A stretch of 64,000 nucleotides of DNA from an uncultured Bacilli bacterium (GCA_910577505.1 CAJTLN010000001.1:518947-582946), one strand, 5' to 3'. Shown: positions 17,883 through 27,934, counted from the first letter of the stretch. Numbers and translations: made by a program. Notes: generated by a model not told the origin, from the sequence alone.

Positions 17883-18695
17883 ATGCAAAGTATTGCATTA
17901 ATAAAGGATATATTTGATGCTACACATGAGATTACTAATGGTGAAATATTAGAATTAATTACTACAATAAAAAAAGAACTAGAACTAGATGATTACTTAA
18001 AGAAAGTAGAAATAACAGACTATTCTAAAAAATTCGAAGGAAAATATCTACCTAGTGATAAGAGTATGATGATATCCCCATGTCGAATATATGAAAATTT
18101 CTTTCGTTGGGTAAATGAAAACAATTATCCCTTAAATGCCAGAGCTATTAGTAGGTTATATAATCTCTTTGTCTTAATTACAATATACCATGAAATATTT
18201 CATGTTCTTCAAGATAAGGAAGATGCTGAATCTAGAAAATTTGATTCACGTGGAATTTTACTTCATGAGTCAATTGAATTTGGAAGACGTATTCCACAAA
18301 ATACATCACCTTATGAAAAAATTATTTATAAAATGTTTTATAAGTTAATGCTTATGGAAAGAAATGCTGAAAGTGAATCACTATATAGAATTTTATTATT
18401 AGATGAACAATATGAATTTTTATCAGATCGTGAAAAAAGATATATTATAAATGAACTATTAAAAACTTTGTCATATGGTTACTATAATCAAAAAAATTGT
18501 CTAATATCTCCATCCCAAATATATTATTCAATTCGACTAAAACAAAGACAGTATAAATACATACCATTTAATGAAAATTATGATAATTTTACCAAATTAT
18601 CATGGGGAATGCCTGTAGATAAAGAAATCTTAGATAGACTTTTTGCTAACTTTAATAAAAATGATGATATAAAGAAACTATTAAAAAGCAAATAA
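17883..18695 (+). CDS. Unknown protein with HExxH metallopeptidase motif
   Basis: 270 residues, soluble. The sequence ITIYHEIFHVLQDKED contains a textbook HExxH zinc site (H103, E104, H107) within a hydrophobic helix. A possible third ligand lies in the downstream Glu-rich helix (MERNAESESLYRILL). No signal peptide. I know no family name. The tail from about 215 (LISPSQIYYSIRLKQRQYKYIPF) is aromatic-rich. Preceded by GGGGG and followed by its own terminator, so it is a single-gene unit. Zinc peptidase activity is inferred from the motif. Confidence 0.7.
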   Translation: MQSIALIKDIFDATHEITNGEILELITTIKKELELDDYLKKVEITDYSKKFEGKYLPSDKSMMISPCRIYENFFRWVNENNYPLNARAISRLYNLFVLITIYHEIFHVLQDKEDAESRKFDSRGILLHESIEFGRRIPQNTSPYEKIIYKMFYKLMLMERNAESESLYRILLLDEQYEFLSDREKRYIINELLKTLSYGYYNQKNCLISPSQIYYSIRLKQRQYKYIPFNENYDNFTKLSWGMPVDKEILDRLFANFNKNDDIKKLLKSK

Positions 18696-18703
18696 ATTTA
18701 ATA

Positions 18704-18729
18704 ATGATATAACATATCATCTTTTTTTG
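18704..18729 (+). terminator. Terminator
   Basis: ATGATAT / ATATCAT with AAC loop and CTTTTTTT. Confidence 0.8.
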
Positions 18730-18769
18730 TTGCTAAAAAACAAGTTTTAACTTAATATATAGGACAGTG

Positions 18770-19441
18770 ATGTTTATGGAAGAAGTAAAAATAGAACCAA
18801 TACTAGAATCTAAAATAATGGTCATATCTGACACACATATTGGAAGTAAGTTCGAAAACTTTTCTTATATAGATAGTGTCTATGAATTTGCACTAAAACA
18901 TAATATCAAAACAATTTTACATGCTGGTGATTTATTTCAAGCACAATTTCAAAATGTTTCTAAAACTTATCGTAAACCTGAAAGTCAAATTTTACATTTA
19001 CAGAAAGACTATCCTCATGATGGTTCTATCACTAACAAAATAATATTAGGAAATCATGATTATCATATGTTTAACAAAGATAAAAATTTAATCAAAATGA
19101 TGAGAAGAGCAGATTTACAATTTGTTGCAGTTAGAAGAGCTTATTTTAATTGGCAAGGTCAATTAGTTTCTATGACTCATAAATGTCCTAAATATACAAT
19201 GACTATTCCTAATCTACCAGTATTAGTTAATTTTGCTGGTCATTCTCATAAATTTGCTCTTCATCCTAAAAAAGGTATTCAAGTCCCAACTTTGAGTGAT
19301 GATGCAAAGTTTGATAGTTTACCAGGTTTTTTAGTTGTAACATTAGAAGAAGAATTAGCAGTAGAACTATTATCTTTTGAACCAGAATTAAGTAATCCTA
19401 AATTAGTTCTTAAAAAATCTTTAAATGAAAGCAATGAATGA
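18770..19441 (+). CDS. Calcineurin-like metallophosphoesterase
   Basis: About 223 residues. It shows the metal-site motifs of the family in order: SDTHIG (D, H), HAGDLFQ (GD), LGNHDYH (GNH), TH(K), and GHSHKF (GHxH). Substrate unknown; similar small phosphoesterases act on nucleotides or nucleic acids. Three possible starts lie in frame (GTG 18767, ATG 18770, ATG 18776). AGGA five bases before 18770 favours it. Followed 25 bases later by the M32 carboxypeptidase gene, probably in one transcript. Confidence 0.85.
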   Translation: MFMEEVKIEPILESKIMVISDTHIGSKFENFSYIDSVYEFALKHNIKTILHAGDLFQAQFQNVSKTYRKPESQILHLQKDYPHDGSITNKIILGNHDYHMFNKDKNLIKMMRRADLQFVAVRRAYFNWQGQLVSMTHKCPKYTMTIPNLPVLVNFAGHSHKFALHPKKGIQVPTLSDDAKFDSLPGFLVVTLEEELAVELLSFEPELSNPKLVLKKSLNESNE

Positions 19442-19465
19442 TATACTTATAATGGAGATGATTAA

Positions 19466-20935
19466 ATGAAAAAATTAGATAAATTAATAGAATATTTAAA
19501 AGGTATAGATGAAAGAAGTTACATTGTTAATATCATGCATTGGGAAATGGATACAATAGCTCCAAAAAAATCTTTTGACTATCTAAGTGAAGTCAAAAAT
19601 AAAGTAGAGATGGAATGTTTTAAAATGTCTACCAGTTCTGAATTTAAATCTCTAGTAAGTGATGTAATAAATGATAAAGAATTTAAAAGTTTATCTTTAG
19701 AAGAACAAAGATACATTGAAGAATTAATGGAAGATATCATAAGAGAAGAAAAAGTACCAGAAAAATTTATGGCGAAATATCTGGATTTATGTGATAAATC
19801 AAACAACGCTTGGGCTGAAGCAAAAGAAAAAAATGATTATAATATTTTTAAACCATATTTAGAACAAATAGTTGAATTAACTAAAGAATACTATAATTAT
19901 ATGTTTCCTGATTGCGATAATCTTTACGACCAAATGCTTGATACTTATGAAAAAGGCATGACAAGAAAAGAAATAGATAAACTATTTGATGAACTAAAAA
20001 AAGAAATAATTCCTTTAGTAAAAAACTTAAAACTTAAAAATTTAAAACATTATAAAATTAAATTTAATGATAGTGAACTTATAGAAATTTCTAAGTATCT
20101 TCTAGATTATATTGGTTTTGATAATGATAGAGGAGCATTAGGAATTTATCCCCATGGCTATACTAATAAGATAAATAATAATGACGTTAGAATAGCATTC
20201 TCGCAAAATAAAAGAATATTTGACCATGTCTGTACAATTATTCATGAAGGCGGTCATGGAATATATGAACAAAGTATTGGTAAAAACTTAAGTAAATATG
20301 CAACATATAGTATTGGCAAATATGCTCTTCATGAAAGTCAATCAAGATTCTTTGAGAATATCTTAGGAAGAAATAAAAATTTCTGGATTCCAATTTATAG
20401 CGAATTAAAAGAAAAAATGAAGCTAGATTTATCTTTAGATGAATTTATGGAATATTTAAATGACGCTAAACCATCATACAAGCGAACTGAAGCAGACGAA
20501 CTAACTTATTGTCTTCACATTATAATGCGTTATGAAATAGAAAGAGATTTATTTGCTAACAAAATATCTGCTGAAAACTTAGAAACAATATGGAATGAAA
20601 AAACTAAAGAATACTTTGGACTTGATGTAGTAAATGCATCAGATGGCATTTTACAAGATGTTCATTGGTCACAAGGAAGCTTCGGTTACTTCCCATCTTA
20701 CCTTTTAGGTTCAATTCTTGATGGAATGTTATTAGAAGCTATCGAAAGAGATTTAGGTTCAATAGATGAACTATTATCTACAGGTAGAATAAAAGAAATA
20801 ACAAAATACTTGCAAGAAAATATTCATACCTTTGGTGGTGCTTATACATTTAAAGAAGTAGTAAGTAGAGTATGCCAAAAAGAATTAAGTGTTGAACCAT
20901 TAATTAAATACTTTGAAAGTAAATATAAGAATTAG
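19466..20935 (+). CDS. M32 family metallocarboxypeptidase
   Basis: 489 residues, the usual size for thermostable carboxypeptidase Taq-type enzymes (B. subtilis YpwA). The signature zinc site is IHEGGHGIYEQ near residue 259 (HExxH, then Glu further on in LHESQSRFFEN). DGILQDVHWSQGSFGYFPSYLLG near 400 is the conserved C-terminal block of the family. It removes residues from peptide C-termini in the cytoplasm. RBS GGAGATG; truB follows nine bases after the stop, so the genes may be co-transcribed. Confidence 0.95.
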   Translation: MKKLDKLIEYLKGIDERSYIVNIMHWEMDTIAPKKSFDYLSEVKNKVEMECFKMSTSSEFKSLVSDVINDKEFKSLSLEEQRYIEELMEDIIREEKVPEKFMAKYLDLCDKSNNAWAEAKEKNDYNIFKPYLEQIVELTKEYYNYMFPDCDNLYDQMLDTYEKGMTRKEIDKLFDELKKEIIPLVKNLKLKNLKHYKIKFNDSELIEISKYLLDYIGFDNDRGALGIYPHGYTNKINNNDVRIAFSQNKRIFDHVCTIIHEGGHGIYEQSIGKNLSKYATYSIGKYALHESQSRFFENILGRNKNFWIPIYSELKEKMKLDLSLDEFMEYLNDAKPSYKRTEADELTYCLHIIMRYEIERDLFANKISAENLETIWNEKTKEYFGLDVVNASDGILQDVHWSQGSFGYFPSYLLGSILDGMLLEAIERDLGSIDELLSTGRIKEITKYLQENIHTFGGAYTFKEVVSRVCQKELSVEPLIKYFESKYKN

Positions 20936-20944
20936 GTACTTGCT

Positions 20945-21808
20945 ATGAATGGAATTTTATTAATAAACAAACCAATTAACTTTACATCTCGTGATGTCGT
21001 AAATAAGCTGTCAGGCATTTTACATACAAAAAAAATTGGTCATACAGGAACACTAGATCCAATAGCAACAGGTGTCCTTGTCATCTGTGTAGGCAATACT
21101 ACTAAATTATGTGAAATACTAACAAGTGAATATAAAGAATACATAGCAACTATTAAACTAGGTATTAAAACTGATACTTTAGATATAACAGGGAATGTAA
21201 TTGAAGAAAAAGAATTTAATGTAAACGAGACTCTTATAAAAGAAGTATTAAATAGTTTCTTAGGTAAAAGTATTCAAACTACACCAATATATTCAGCAGT
21301 AAAAGTAAATGGTAAGAAACTATATGAATATGCTCGTGAAGGCAAGTCTATTGAACTCCCAAAACGTGAAATAAATATAAAAAGTATTGAATTATTATCA
21401 TATAAAAATGACGAAATATCTTTTAAAGCAACAGTTTCTAAAGGAACATATATAAGAGCCTTAATTGATGATATCTGTGCTAAATTAAATACAGTAGGAA
21501 CAATGTCCTCACTTGTTAGAACAAAACAAGGAAAATTTACACTAAAAGCTACATATACTTTACAAGACATAGAAGAAAATAACTATAAAGTTCTAAATAT
21601 CGAAGAAGCTTTAAGTGACTTAAATACTATTGAAATAGATGATAAACTATATGAGAAAGTAAAAAATGGCTCTATTATCGATAAAACATTTAAAAGCGAT
21701 ATTGCTTGCCTAAAATATCAAAATAAAATAATAGCAATATACAAAACTTATGATAAAGATGATACTAAAGCTAAACCATTTAAAATGTTTATAGATAATA
21801 ATAACTAG
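20945..21808 (+). CDS. truB: tRNA pseudouridine-55 synthase TruB
   Basis: 287 residues. The catalytic motif GHTGTLDPIATGVLVICVG holds the nucleophile Asp near residue 39. KEYIATIKLGIKTDTLD and KVNGKKLYEYAREG are further conserved blocks. It makes the universal pseudouridine of the T-loop. It normally sits near rbfA and rpsO; here three genes separate it from rbfA, but rpsO and pnp still follow. Confidence 0.96.
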   Translation: MNGILLINKPINFTSRDVVNKLSGILHTKKIGHTGTLDPIATGVLVICVGNTTKLCEILTSEYKEYIATIKLGIKTDTLDITGNVIEEKEFNVNETLIKEVLNSFLGKSIQTTPIYSAVKVNGKKLYEYAREGKSIELPKREINIKSIELLSYKNDEISFKATVSKGTYIRALIDDICAKLNTVGTMSSLVRTKQGKFTLKATYTLQDIEENNYKVLNIEEALSDLNTIEIDDKLYEKVKNGSIIDKTFKSDIACLKYQNKIIAIYKTYDKDDTKAKPFKMFIDNNN

Positions 21809-21832
21809 ATATGTTAAAAAAGTCTAAAATAC

Positions 21833-21861
21833 TTGCATTATAACTAAATATCTGTTATATT
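21833..21861 (+). promoter_or_regulatory. Promoter of rpsO
   Basis: TTGCAT at 21833-21838, 17-base spacer, TATATT at 21856-21861 preceded by TGT (extended -10). Confidence 0.8.
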
Positions 21862-21869
21862 AATCAAGT

Positions 21870-21930
21870 AAGTTTAATCTTGGTTTGGATTTTCTCCGAA
21901 TCTATACTCAGACTAAACGGATAAACTATA
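21870..21930 (+). promoter_or_regulatory. Structured 5' leader of rpsO, probable S15 autoregulatory element
   Basis: GTTTAATCT at 21872-21880 can pair with AGACTAAAC at 21910-21918 (eight of nine). This encloses a hairpin GGATT / AATCT at 21887-21903. The closing helix with an inner hairpin is a shape suited to S15, which binds three-way junctions and controls its own mRNA in several bacteria. The S15 link is inferred from position. Confidence 0.45.
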
Positions 21931-21946
21931 AAAGGAGGAATAAACA

Positions 21947-22216
21947 ATGGCAATTTCAAAAGAAAGAAAAGCTGAACTTGTTAAACAATTTGGTAAGAAT
22001 GAAAAAGATAGTGGAGCTACTGAAGTTCAAATCGCTATTCTTACAGAAGAAATTAACAATTTAACAGAACATTTAAAAACTCACATTCATGATTTCCATT
22101 CTAAACGTGGACTTCAAATGATGGTTGGTAAAAGAAGAAGTTTACTAGATTATTTAAAGAAAAATGATGTAGTAAGCTATAGAAAAACTATTGAAGCTCT
22201 AGGCATCAGAAAATAG
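21947..22216 (+). CDS. rpsO: 30S ribosomal protein S15
   Basis: 89 residues, full length. Conserved blocks: GSGATEVQIA-like DSGATEVQIAILTEEINNLT, HDFHSKRGLQMMVGKRRSLLDYL and YRKTIEALGIRK. RBS AAGGAGG. It precedes pnp, as in most bacteria, with a terminator between. Confidence 0.98.
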   Translation: MAISKERKAELVKQFGKNEKDSGATEVQIAILTEEINNLTEHLKTHIHDFHSKRGLQMMVGKRRSLLDYLKKNDVVSYRKTIEALGIRK

Positions 22217-22226
22217 TAATAAAAGT

Positions 22227-22254
22227 AGGCACTTATTTTTAAGTGTCTTTTTTT
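22227..22254 (+). terminator. Terminator of rpsO
   Basis: AGGCACTTA / TAAGTGTCT (one G-T pair) followed by T7. Confidence 0.8.
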
Positions 22255-22308
22255 AGGAGAAATCCATAATATATTTAGTTTTATAACTAATAGGAGAGGT
22301 AAAGTAAA

Positions 22309-24558
22309 ATGAGTAAAAAAGTATTCGAGTTAGATTTCTTAGGCAAAAAATTAGTAGTTGAAACAGGAGAACTTGCAAAACAAGCAAACGGTTCTGTTTT
22401 AGTAAGATATGGAGATACTGTTATCCTAACAGCAGCAGTAATGGGACATACTCCTATTACTCAAGATTTCTTCCCATTAACAGTTTTATATCAAGAAAAA
22501 TTATATTCAGTAGGTAAAATACCAGGTGGATTTATTAAAAGAGAAGGACGTCCAACAGATCAAGCTACATTAACAGCAAGATTAATTGACCGCCCAATTC
22601 GTCCAATGTTTGATGAAAACTTCCGTAACGAAGTTCAAGTAATCAATACAGTATTATCAGTAGATCAAGATAACTCACCAGAAATGGCAGCTTTATTAGG
22701 TTCATCTCTTGCTCTAACAATAAGTGATATTCCGTTTGATGGTCCAGTAGCAGGAGTTATCGTAGGTAAAATTGGTAAAGAATATATTATTAATCCTACA
22801 GTAGAACAATCAGAAGAATCTTCAATTCATTTAACAGTAGCAGGTACTAAAGATGCTATCTGTATGGTTGAAGCAGGTTCTAAAGAAGTTAGTGAAAAAG
22901 ACATGCTAGGAGCATTAATGTTTGGACATGAACATATTAAGATGCTATGTGAATTCCAAGAGAAGATTGCTTCTGAAATAGGAAAACCAAAAGTAGAAGT
23001 AGAATTAGCTAAAATAGATGAAGAAGTTGAACGTGACGTTAAAGAATATGCAACTGATAGAATGTATGAAGCATTATCTTCTGATAAATCTAAATTAGAT
23101 AAATATGCAGATATAGATGCAGTTAAAGAAGCAACATTAGAAAATTTTGCTGAAATATATAGCGAAAGAGAAAACTGTGATGAATTATTAAGTCAAGTTA
23201 AGAAAGTTGTTAACGAAATTGAAGGTCTTGTTCTTCGTCGTATGATAACTAAAGATAAAAAACGTTCAGATGGTCGTGGAATGAAAGAAATTCGCCCATT
23301 ATCAGCTATGATTGATTTATTACCAAGAACTCATGGTTCAGCAGTATTTACAAGAGGTGAGACTCAATCTCTTGCTACAACTACTCTAGGTTCACTAGAA
23401 GAAAATCAAATTCTAGATGGATTAGGATTAGAAGCAACAAAACGCTTCATGTTACATTATAACTTCCCACAATTCTCAGTAGGTGAAGTAGGACGCTATG
23501 GTTCTCCAGGACGTCGTGAAATTGGTCATGGAGCACTAGGAGAAAGAGCACTTCTTCAAGTAATGCCAGATGAAAAAGAATTCCCATACACAGTACGTGT
23601 AGTATCTGAAATTCTAGAATCAAATGGCTCATCTTCACAAGCTACAATTTGTGCAGGTTGCTTAAGTTTAATGGCAGCTGGTGTACCAATTAAAGCTCCA
23701 GTAGCAGGTATTGCAATGGGACTTATTACTAGCGAAGATGGTAAAAAATATACAATATTAACTGATATCCAAGGATTAGAAGATCATATGGGAGATATGG
23801 ACTTCAAAGTAGCTGGTACAAGAAAAGGTATCACAGCTCTACAAATGGATATTAAGATAAAAGGTGTAACAGAAAAAATATTAAAAGAAGCCTTAGCTCA
23901 AGCCAAAGAAGCACGTATGGAAATATTAGATGTTATGGAATCAGTTATTCCAGAACCAAGAAAAGAATTATCTAAATACGCTCCAAAAATTGAAATCTTA
24001 CACATCAATCCTGATAAGATTAAAGACGTTATCGGTAAAGGTGGAGACATGATTACTAAAATAATCTTAGAAGCATCTCATGTTACTGCTGTAAATGATG
24101 TTAATGCAGTTAAAGTTGATCTACAAGATGATGGAACAGTCTTAATCTATCATCAAGATAAAGAAATAATTGAAAAAACTAAAGAAATGATTGAAGCAGT
24201 AGCTCGTGAAGTAGAAGAGGGTAAAGTATATACAGGTAAAGTAGTTAAAGTAGAAGACTTTGGTTGCTTTGTAGAATTATGGCCAGGATGTGAAGGATTA
24301 TGTCACGTATCACAACTTGCTTGGGAAAGAGTAGAAAAGCCATCTAGTATGTTTAAAGTTGGCGACGAAATAATCGTTAAAGCTGAAGGATACGACAATA
24401 GAAATCGTCTAAATCTATCTCGTAAAGCAGCATTACCAAAACCAGAAAAGAAAGAAATAAAAAAAGATAAAGATACTAAAGAAGTTAAAGAAGATAAAAA
24501 ATCTTCTAAAAAAGAAGAAAAAAAAGAAACAAAAACTTCTAAAAAAACAGACAAATAA
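22309..24558 (+). CDS. pnp: Polyribonucleotide nucleotidyltransferase (PNPase)
   Basis: 749 residues. Two RNase PH domains (1-220 and about 320-545, with RGETQSLATTTLG and the conserved DIQGLEDHMGDMDFKVAGT), a linking helical domain, KH (INPDKIKDVIGKGG, about 565-625) and S1 (GKVYTGKVVKVEDFGCFVE, about 640-705). The tail from about 707 is almost only Lys and Glu/Asp, a likely disordered extension. It degrades RNA 3' to 5' by phosphorolysis. RBS AGGAGAGG. Confidence 0.98.
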   Translation: MSKKVFELDFLGKKLVVETGELAKQANGSVLVRYGDTVILTAAVMGHTPITQDFFPLTVLYQEKLYSVGKIPGGFIKREGRPTDQATLTARLIDRPIRPMFDENFRNEVQVINTVLSVDQDNSPEMAALLGSSLALTISDIPFDGPVAGVIVGKIGKEYIINPTVEQSEESSIHLTVAGTKDAICMVEAGSKEVSEKDMLGALMFGHEHIKMLCEFQEKIASEIGKPKVEVELAKIDEEVERDVKEYATDRMYEALSSDKSKLDKYADIDAVKEATLENFAEIYSERENCDELLSQVKKVVNEIEGLVLRRMITKDKKRSDGRGMKEIRPLSAMIDLLPRTHGSAVFTRGETQSLATTTLGSLEENQILDGLGLEATKRFMLHYNFPQFSVGEVGRYGSPGRREIGHGALGERALLQVMPDEKEFPYTVRVVSEILESNGSSSQATICAGCLSLMAAGVPIKAPVAGIAMGLITSEDGKKYTILTDIQGLEDHMGDMDFKVAGTRKGITALQMDIKIKGVTEKILKEALAQAKEARMEILDVMESVIPEPRKELSKYAPKIEILHINPDKIKDVIGKGGDMITKIILEASHVTAVNDVNAVKVDLQDDGTVLIYHQDKEIIEKTKEMIEAVAREVEEGKVYTGKVVKVEDFGCFVELWPGCEGLCHVSQLAWERVEKPSSMFKVGDEIIVKAEGYDNRNRLNLSRKAALPKPEKKEIKKDKDTKEVKEDKKSSKKEEKKETKTSKKTDK

Positions 24559-24588
24559 AAAATATCTCGTATGAGATATTTTTTTACA
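24559..24588. terminator. Two-way terminator between pnp and the convergent gene
   Basis: AAAATATCTC / GAGATATTTT with GTAT loop, T run on the plus strand and A run upstream, so it can act in both directions. Confidence 0.85.
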
Positions 24589-26644
24589 TTACAGGTTCAG
24601 GATTAGGATTAGCAGGGTCTATAAGATAACCATAATCACCATTATTATCATAATAATCTTTTATTGTAGGATCATAATCGCCTGAAATAGTTGTAATAAT
24701 TTTTCCAACAGGAGTATCTTTTAATGCGTTCATAAAATCTTCTTGTTGTTTTTTCATTTCTTCATCACTTAATTGAACTGCTGAATCAGTATTAATATTT
24801 GCTACTTCACTAGTCCAATCTTCAGTAACAGCAAGAGATACAGATATATGTTCTTTTCCCATTTTTAAAGAACCATCAAAAGAGAATTTAGCTCTTTCAT
24901 TATTAATATCTTTAACAAATTTAATACTACCAGTAATTGTATCTTCATCAGCAATTAATGAGTAATCAAACTCAATACCTTTTTCATTCCATTGTTTGAT
25001 ATCTAATGTTGCAACTTCCTTATCATTATATTTTACAGATACTTTTGTATTATCGCCATTTTTCTTACCAACAATTTCAACAGTATTTTCTTCAATTTTA
25101 CCAGTATCTTCATTTTCAACTTTAGACTTCAACATAGCTTCATAATAATTTTCATTAAAGTAATAATGGAAATCTACATTTTCTTCACTATTAGATAAAC
25201 CAAATCCAACAATTTCATTTTTTGTACCATAAGTATAAATACTTGTTGTAATTGTCCCACTTCTATCGATAATTTCATTATCTTCATTATTTTCATCAGT
25301 TATTTTAATTTCTTCAAGTGCTTTCTTTAATTCATCCTCTGTAACATCGGCTGATTTAGCTATTATTTCAACAGCTTTGTTATCTTTTACAATTCCATCT
25401 ATAATAAAATTAATTGTATTAGTTAGTGTTTTATAATCTATTTCATATTTATTATTTGACACTTTAATAGTTTTACCATCTATTGTAATAGAAGTATCTT
25501 CTTTTGATAATTTACTTTCATCAATACTATCAACTAATAATTGAGAAAATTTATCAGTAATATAATTAATATCTTCGCTACTTAATTTATTTGCATTATC
25601 AAATAAGTCTTCACTATTAAACAAAGAGAATATATCTTTAGTTTGTTCAGGATCAACTAATCCTTTATAAATATAACCTCTATAACTAGAATATTTTTCA
25701 TAAGCTTTATCATCTTTAATATAGTAATAATAACTATGTTCTACATTAGAAGAAAGATTCTTTATAGCAATACCTTCTTGAATAGTCTTTTTAACAGGGT
25801 CAACTCCAAAATTAATATTATATGAGTAACCAGTATAATCTTTTAATTCTTCTATATTAGTATCAAAAGATGCTTCAATATCATATATTGCTTTACTATG
25901 CACTAAATCATTAGTCGTAGTACTAATTTCTTTTACAACATTTTTAATTGATGTTTCATAAACATTCTTTGGATTACTAAAATAAGTCTTCATTATAAAT
26001 GGATAAACAACAAAATATCCTAAAGCTGCTAATGCGATTAAAATTACAAGAATAATAACAATAACAGGTCCTTTCTTTTTCTTTTTAGGTAATTCAGTAC
26101 TTGCAGCTACAAACCCAATATCAGTAGCATTATTAACTCCTGTTAATGGAACACTAGGTCCAAAAACACCATTATTTGGAACATTATTTGTATTTGAAGA
26201 TGGAGTTGCAGGAATCTCAGGTTGAGTAGGTTGAGCAACTGGTACTGATTGTTGAACAACATCTGTTTGTAATACTGGTTGTTGGATATTGTTAGTTGTT
26301 GGTACAGCAGGTGCTTGTTGCACACTTACATTTTGTTGTTCAGGTGCTTGTGGTGTTGTCTCCACAGGAGTTGGAACTTGCACAGGAGCAACTGCTTGAG
26401 GTTGAACAATAGCTTGTTGTGTAACATCGCTTTGTATTTGTGGTTGTTGAGCGGCTTGTTGAACTGGTTGAGATACAGGTTGTGCTACTTGAACTGGTTG
26501 AGGATTTTGTACTGGAGCAACAGGTGTTTGTGCAACAGCAGCTTGTTGTTGAGGTTGAGCCGCAACTTGAGGAGTTACAGGCTGAACAGGGACTTGTCCT
26601 CCAATTGGTTGAGAGTTAGGATTAATATTGTTTTGTTCATTCAC
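24584..26644 (-). CDS. Single-pass envelope protein with Gln/Pro-rich N-terminus
   Basis: About 686 residues. Residues 1-185 are low-complexity Gln, Pro, Val and Ala (VQQ and QPV repeats). KKKKK precedes one membrane helix (about 192-216), so the tail is cytoplasmic and the rest outside. The outer part (FSNPKNVYETSIKNVVKE onwards) is clearly paralogous to 27973-29991: both share VEIVxKK, a YNDKEV/YNGEKV strand and the FDYxxIxDED block. That paralogue has an extra thioredoxin-like domain that is missing here. The start is taken as GTG at 26644, following GAAGTGAT; a GTG at 26653 is also possible. Function unknown; probably a surface or wall-associated protein. Confidence 0.8.
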   Translation of the reverse strand: MNEQNNINPNSQPIGGQVPVQPVTPQVAAQPQQQAAVAQTPVAPVQNPQPVQVAQPVSQPVQQAAQQPQIQSDVTQQAIVQPQAVAPVQVPTPVETTPQAPEQQNVSVQQAPAVPTTNNIQQPVLQTDVVQQSVPVAQPTQPEIPATPSSNTNNVPNNGVFGPSVPLTGVNNATDIGFVAASTELPKKKKKGPVIVIILVILIALAALGYFVVYPFIMKTYFSNPKNVYETSIKNVVKEISTTTNDLVHSKAIYDIEASFDTNIEELKDYTGYSYNINFGVDPVKKTIQEGIAIKNLSSNVEHSYYYYIKDDKAYEKYSSYRGYIYKGLVDPEQTKDIFSLFNSEDLFDNANKLSSEDINYITDKFSQLLVDSIDESKLSKEDTSITIDGKTIKVSNNKYEIDYKTLTNTINFIIDGIVKDNKAVEIIAKSADVTEDELKKALEEIKITDENNEDNEIIDRSGTITTSIYTYGTKNEIVGFGLSNSEENVDFHYYFNENYYEAMLKSKVENEDTGKIEENTVEIVGKKNGDNTKVSVKYNDKEVATLDIKQWNEKGIEFDYSLIADEDTITGSIKFVKDINNERAKFSFDGSLKMGKEHISVSLAVTEDWTSEVANINTDSAVQLSDEEMKKQQEDFMNALKDTPVGKIITTISGDYDPTIKDYYDNNGDYGYLIDPANPNPEPVM

Positions 26645-26726
26645 AATAATCACTTCTTTCTTATATTATATATTTACTCTATTCTTATTGATTATATCAT
26701 AAAGACCAAAATAAATACATAAAAAA

Positions 26727-26750
26727 ATGGTTATAAATAACCATTAATTA
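26727..26750 (-). terminator. Terminator of the D,D-carboxypeptidase gene, overlapping its stop
   Basis: ATGGTTA / TAACCAT with TTTA loop; on the minus strand it is followed by T7. The stop codon at 26731 lies inside the stem. Confidence 0.8.
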
Positions 26751-27870
26751 TTTTTTTAAAGAAACTAAAGTATAAAGAGAAAAAGTTGTGCTTTTTAACA
26801 GATTCATTTATAACTAAATCTACTGTTTTAACAATTTTTCCGTTGTTGTCTACAACTTCTAACTTACCAACAATATCTCCTTTATTAATTGGTGCAAATA
26901 TTTTATTTTTTATAATATTATATGTATAACTCTTATCTTCATTTTGCTTAATTAAATCTGTTACGTCATCTTTTACTGACATTGTACCTTTTTGAGCTTT
27001 ACCTTTATTTATAAAAATTTCACCAACAATTTTATCTTTTGTTAAGATATTATTTAATTTATAAGTCGTAAAAGCATAATTAAGCATGCTTGTTGTATCT
27101 TCACTCCTATGTTCTGTAGTATCAGCACCCATAACAACTGTAACAAATCTTATATTATTTTTTTTTGCTGTTGAAGCAAGACAATATCCAGCAGTAGAAG
27201 TATATCCTGTTTTTAAGCCATCAACACCATCATAAAATCTTACTAATTTATTGGTATTTACTAACCACGTTTTCGTTCCATCAGGTTTTATTAAGTAATC
27301 CTCGTAAAGTGAAGTATAGTTTAATATTTTATCATGTTTTAAAAGTTCTAAAGCAATTTGACTCATATCATAAGCAGAAGAATAGTGGTCATTCTCATCT
27401 AATCCATGAACATTCATAAAGTGTGTGTTTTTTAAACCTAATTCCTCAACTTTATCATTCATCATATTAACAAATTCATCAGTACTACCAGCAATATGCT
27501 CGGCCATAGCAACCGCTGCATCATTACCACTAGCAATTGCAATACTTTTAACTAATTGTTCAACTTCTATCTGCATATTTTCTTGTAAAAAAACTTGACT
27601 TCCTCCCATACTAGAAGCGTTTTTACTAATTAAAACTTTATCAGTAAGAGAAATAATTTCATTATCAATAGATTCCATTATTAGTAATAAAGTCATCATT
27701 TTTGTCATTGAAGCTGGAGGTCTTCTTTCATCTTTATTAACCTCATATAATAAAGAATTAGTAGTAGGTTCAATTAATACAGCTGAACTGCTATAATGAG
27801 TTAATTCAAGAGCAAAAGTAAAACGTATAGAAGCAAAAAGTATAAATATTCCAAATAATATTTTTTTCAT
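26731..27870 (-). CDS. D-alanyl-D-alanine carboxypeptidase (PBP5/DacF type)
   Basis: 379 residues. A signal peptide (1-20, FASIRFTFA) is followed by a peptidase S11 domain with SMTK (S54, K57), SGN (114-116) and KTG (220-222, in DGVDGLKTGYTSTAGYC). A beta-rich C-terminal domain follows, and a hydrophobic, basic C-terminal segment may serve as membrane anchor. It trims the last D-Ala of peptidoglycan stem peptides. RBS AAGGTGAT. It stands between two paralogous envelope proteins of unknown function, which hints at a shared wall role (inference). Confidence 0.94.
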   Translation of the reverse strand: MKKILFGIFILFASIRFTFALELTHYSSSAVLIEPTTNSLLYEVNKDERRPPASMTKMMTLLLIMESIDNEIISLTDKVLISKNASSMGGSQVFLQENMQIEVEQLVKSIAIASGNDAAVAMAEHIAGSTDEFVNMMNDKVEELGLKNTHFMNVHGLDENDHYSSAYDMSQIALELLKHDKILNYTSLYEDYLIKPDGTKTWLVNTNKLVRFYDGVDGLKTGYTSTAGYCLASTAKKNNIRFVTVVMGADTTEHRSEDTTSMLNYAFTTYKLNNILTKDKIVGEIFINKGKAQKGTMSVKDDVTDLIKQNEDKSYTYNIIKNKIFAPINKGDIVGKLEVVDNNGKIVKTVDLVINESVKKHNFFSLYFSFFKKIINGYL

Positions 27871-27934
27871 TAAATCACCTTAATAAAAAATATGAGTAAA
27901 AAAAATTTTTATTACTTTATAAATTTGAAATGTA

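Noticed and set aside
26279..26722. 147-codon ORF on the plus strand with many Leu, Cys, Ser and Arg codons
   Set aside because: It is the antisense shadow of the Gln/Pro-rich repeat region of the minus-strand envelope protein; no RBS and implausible composition.
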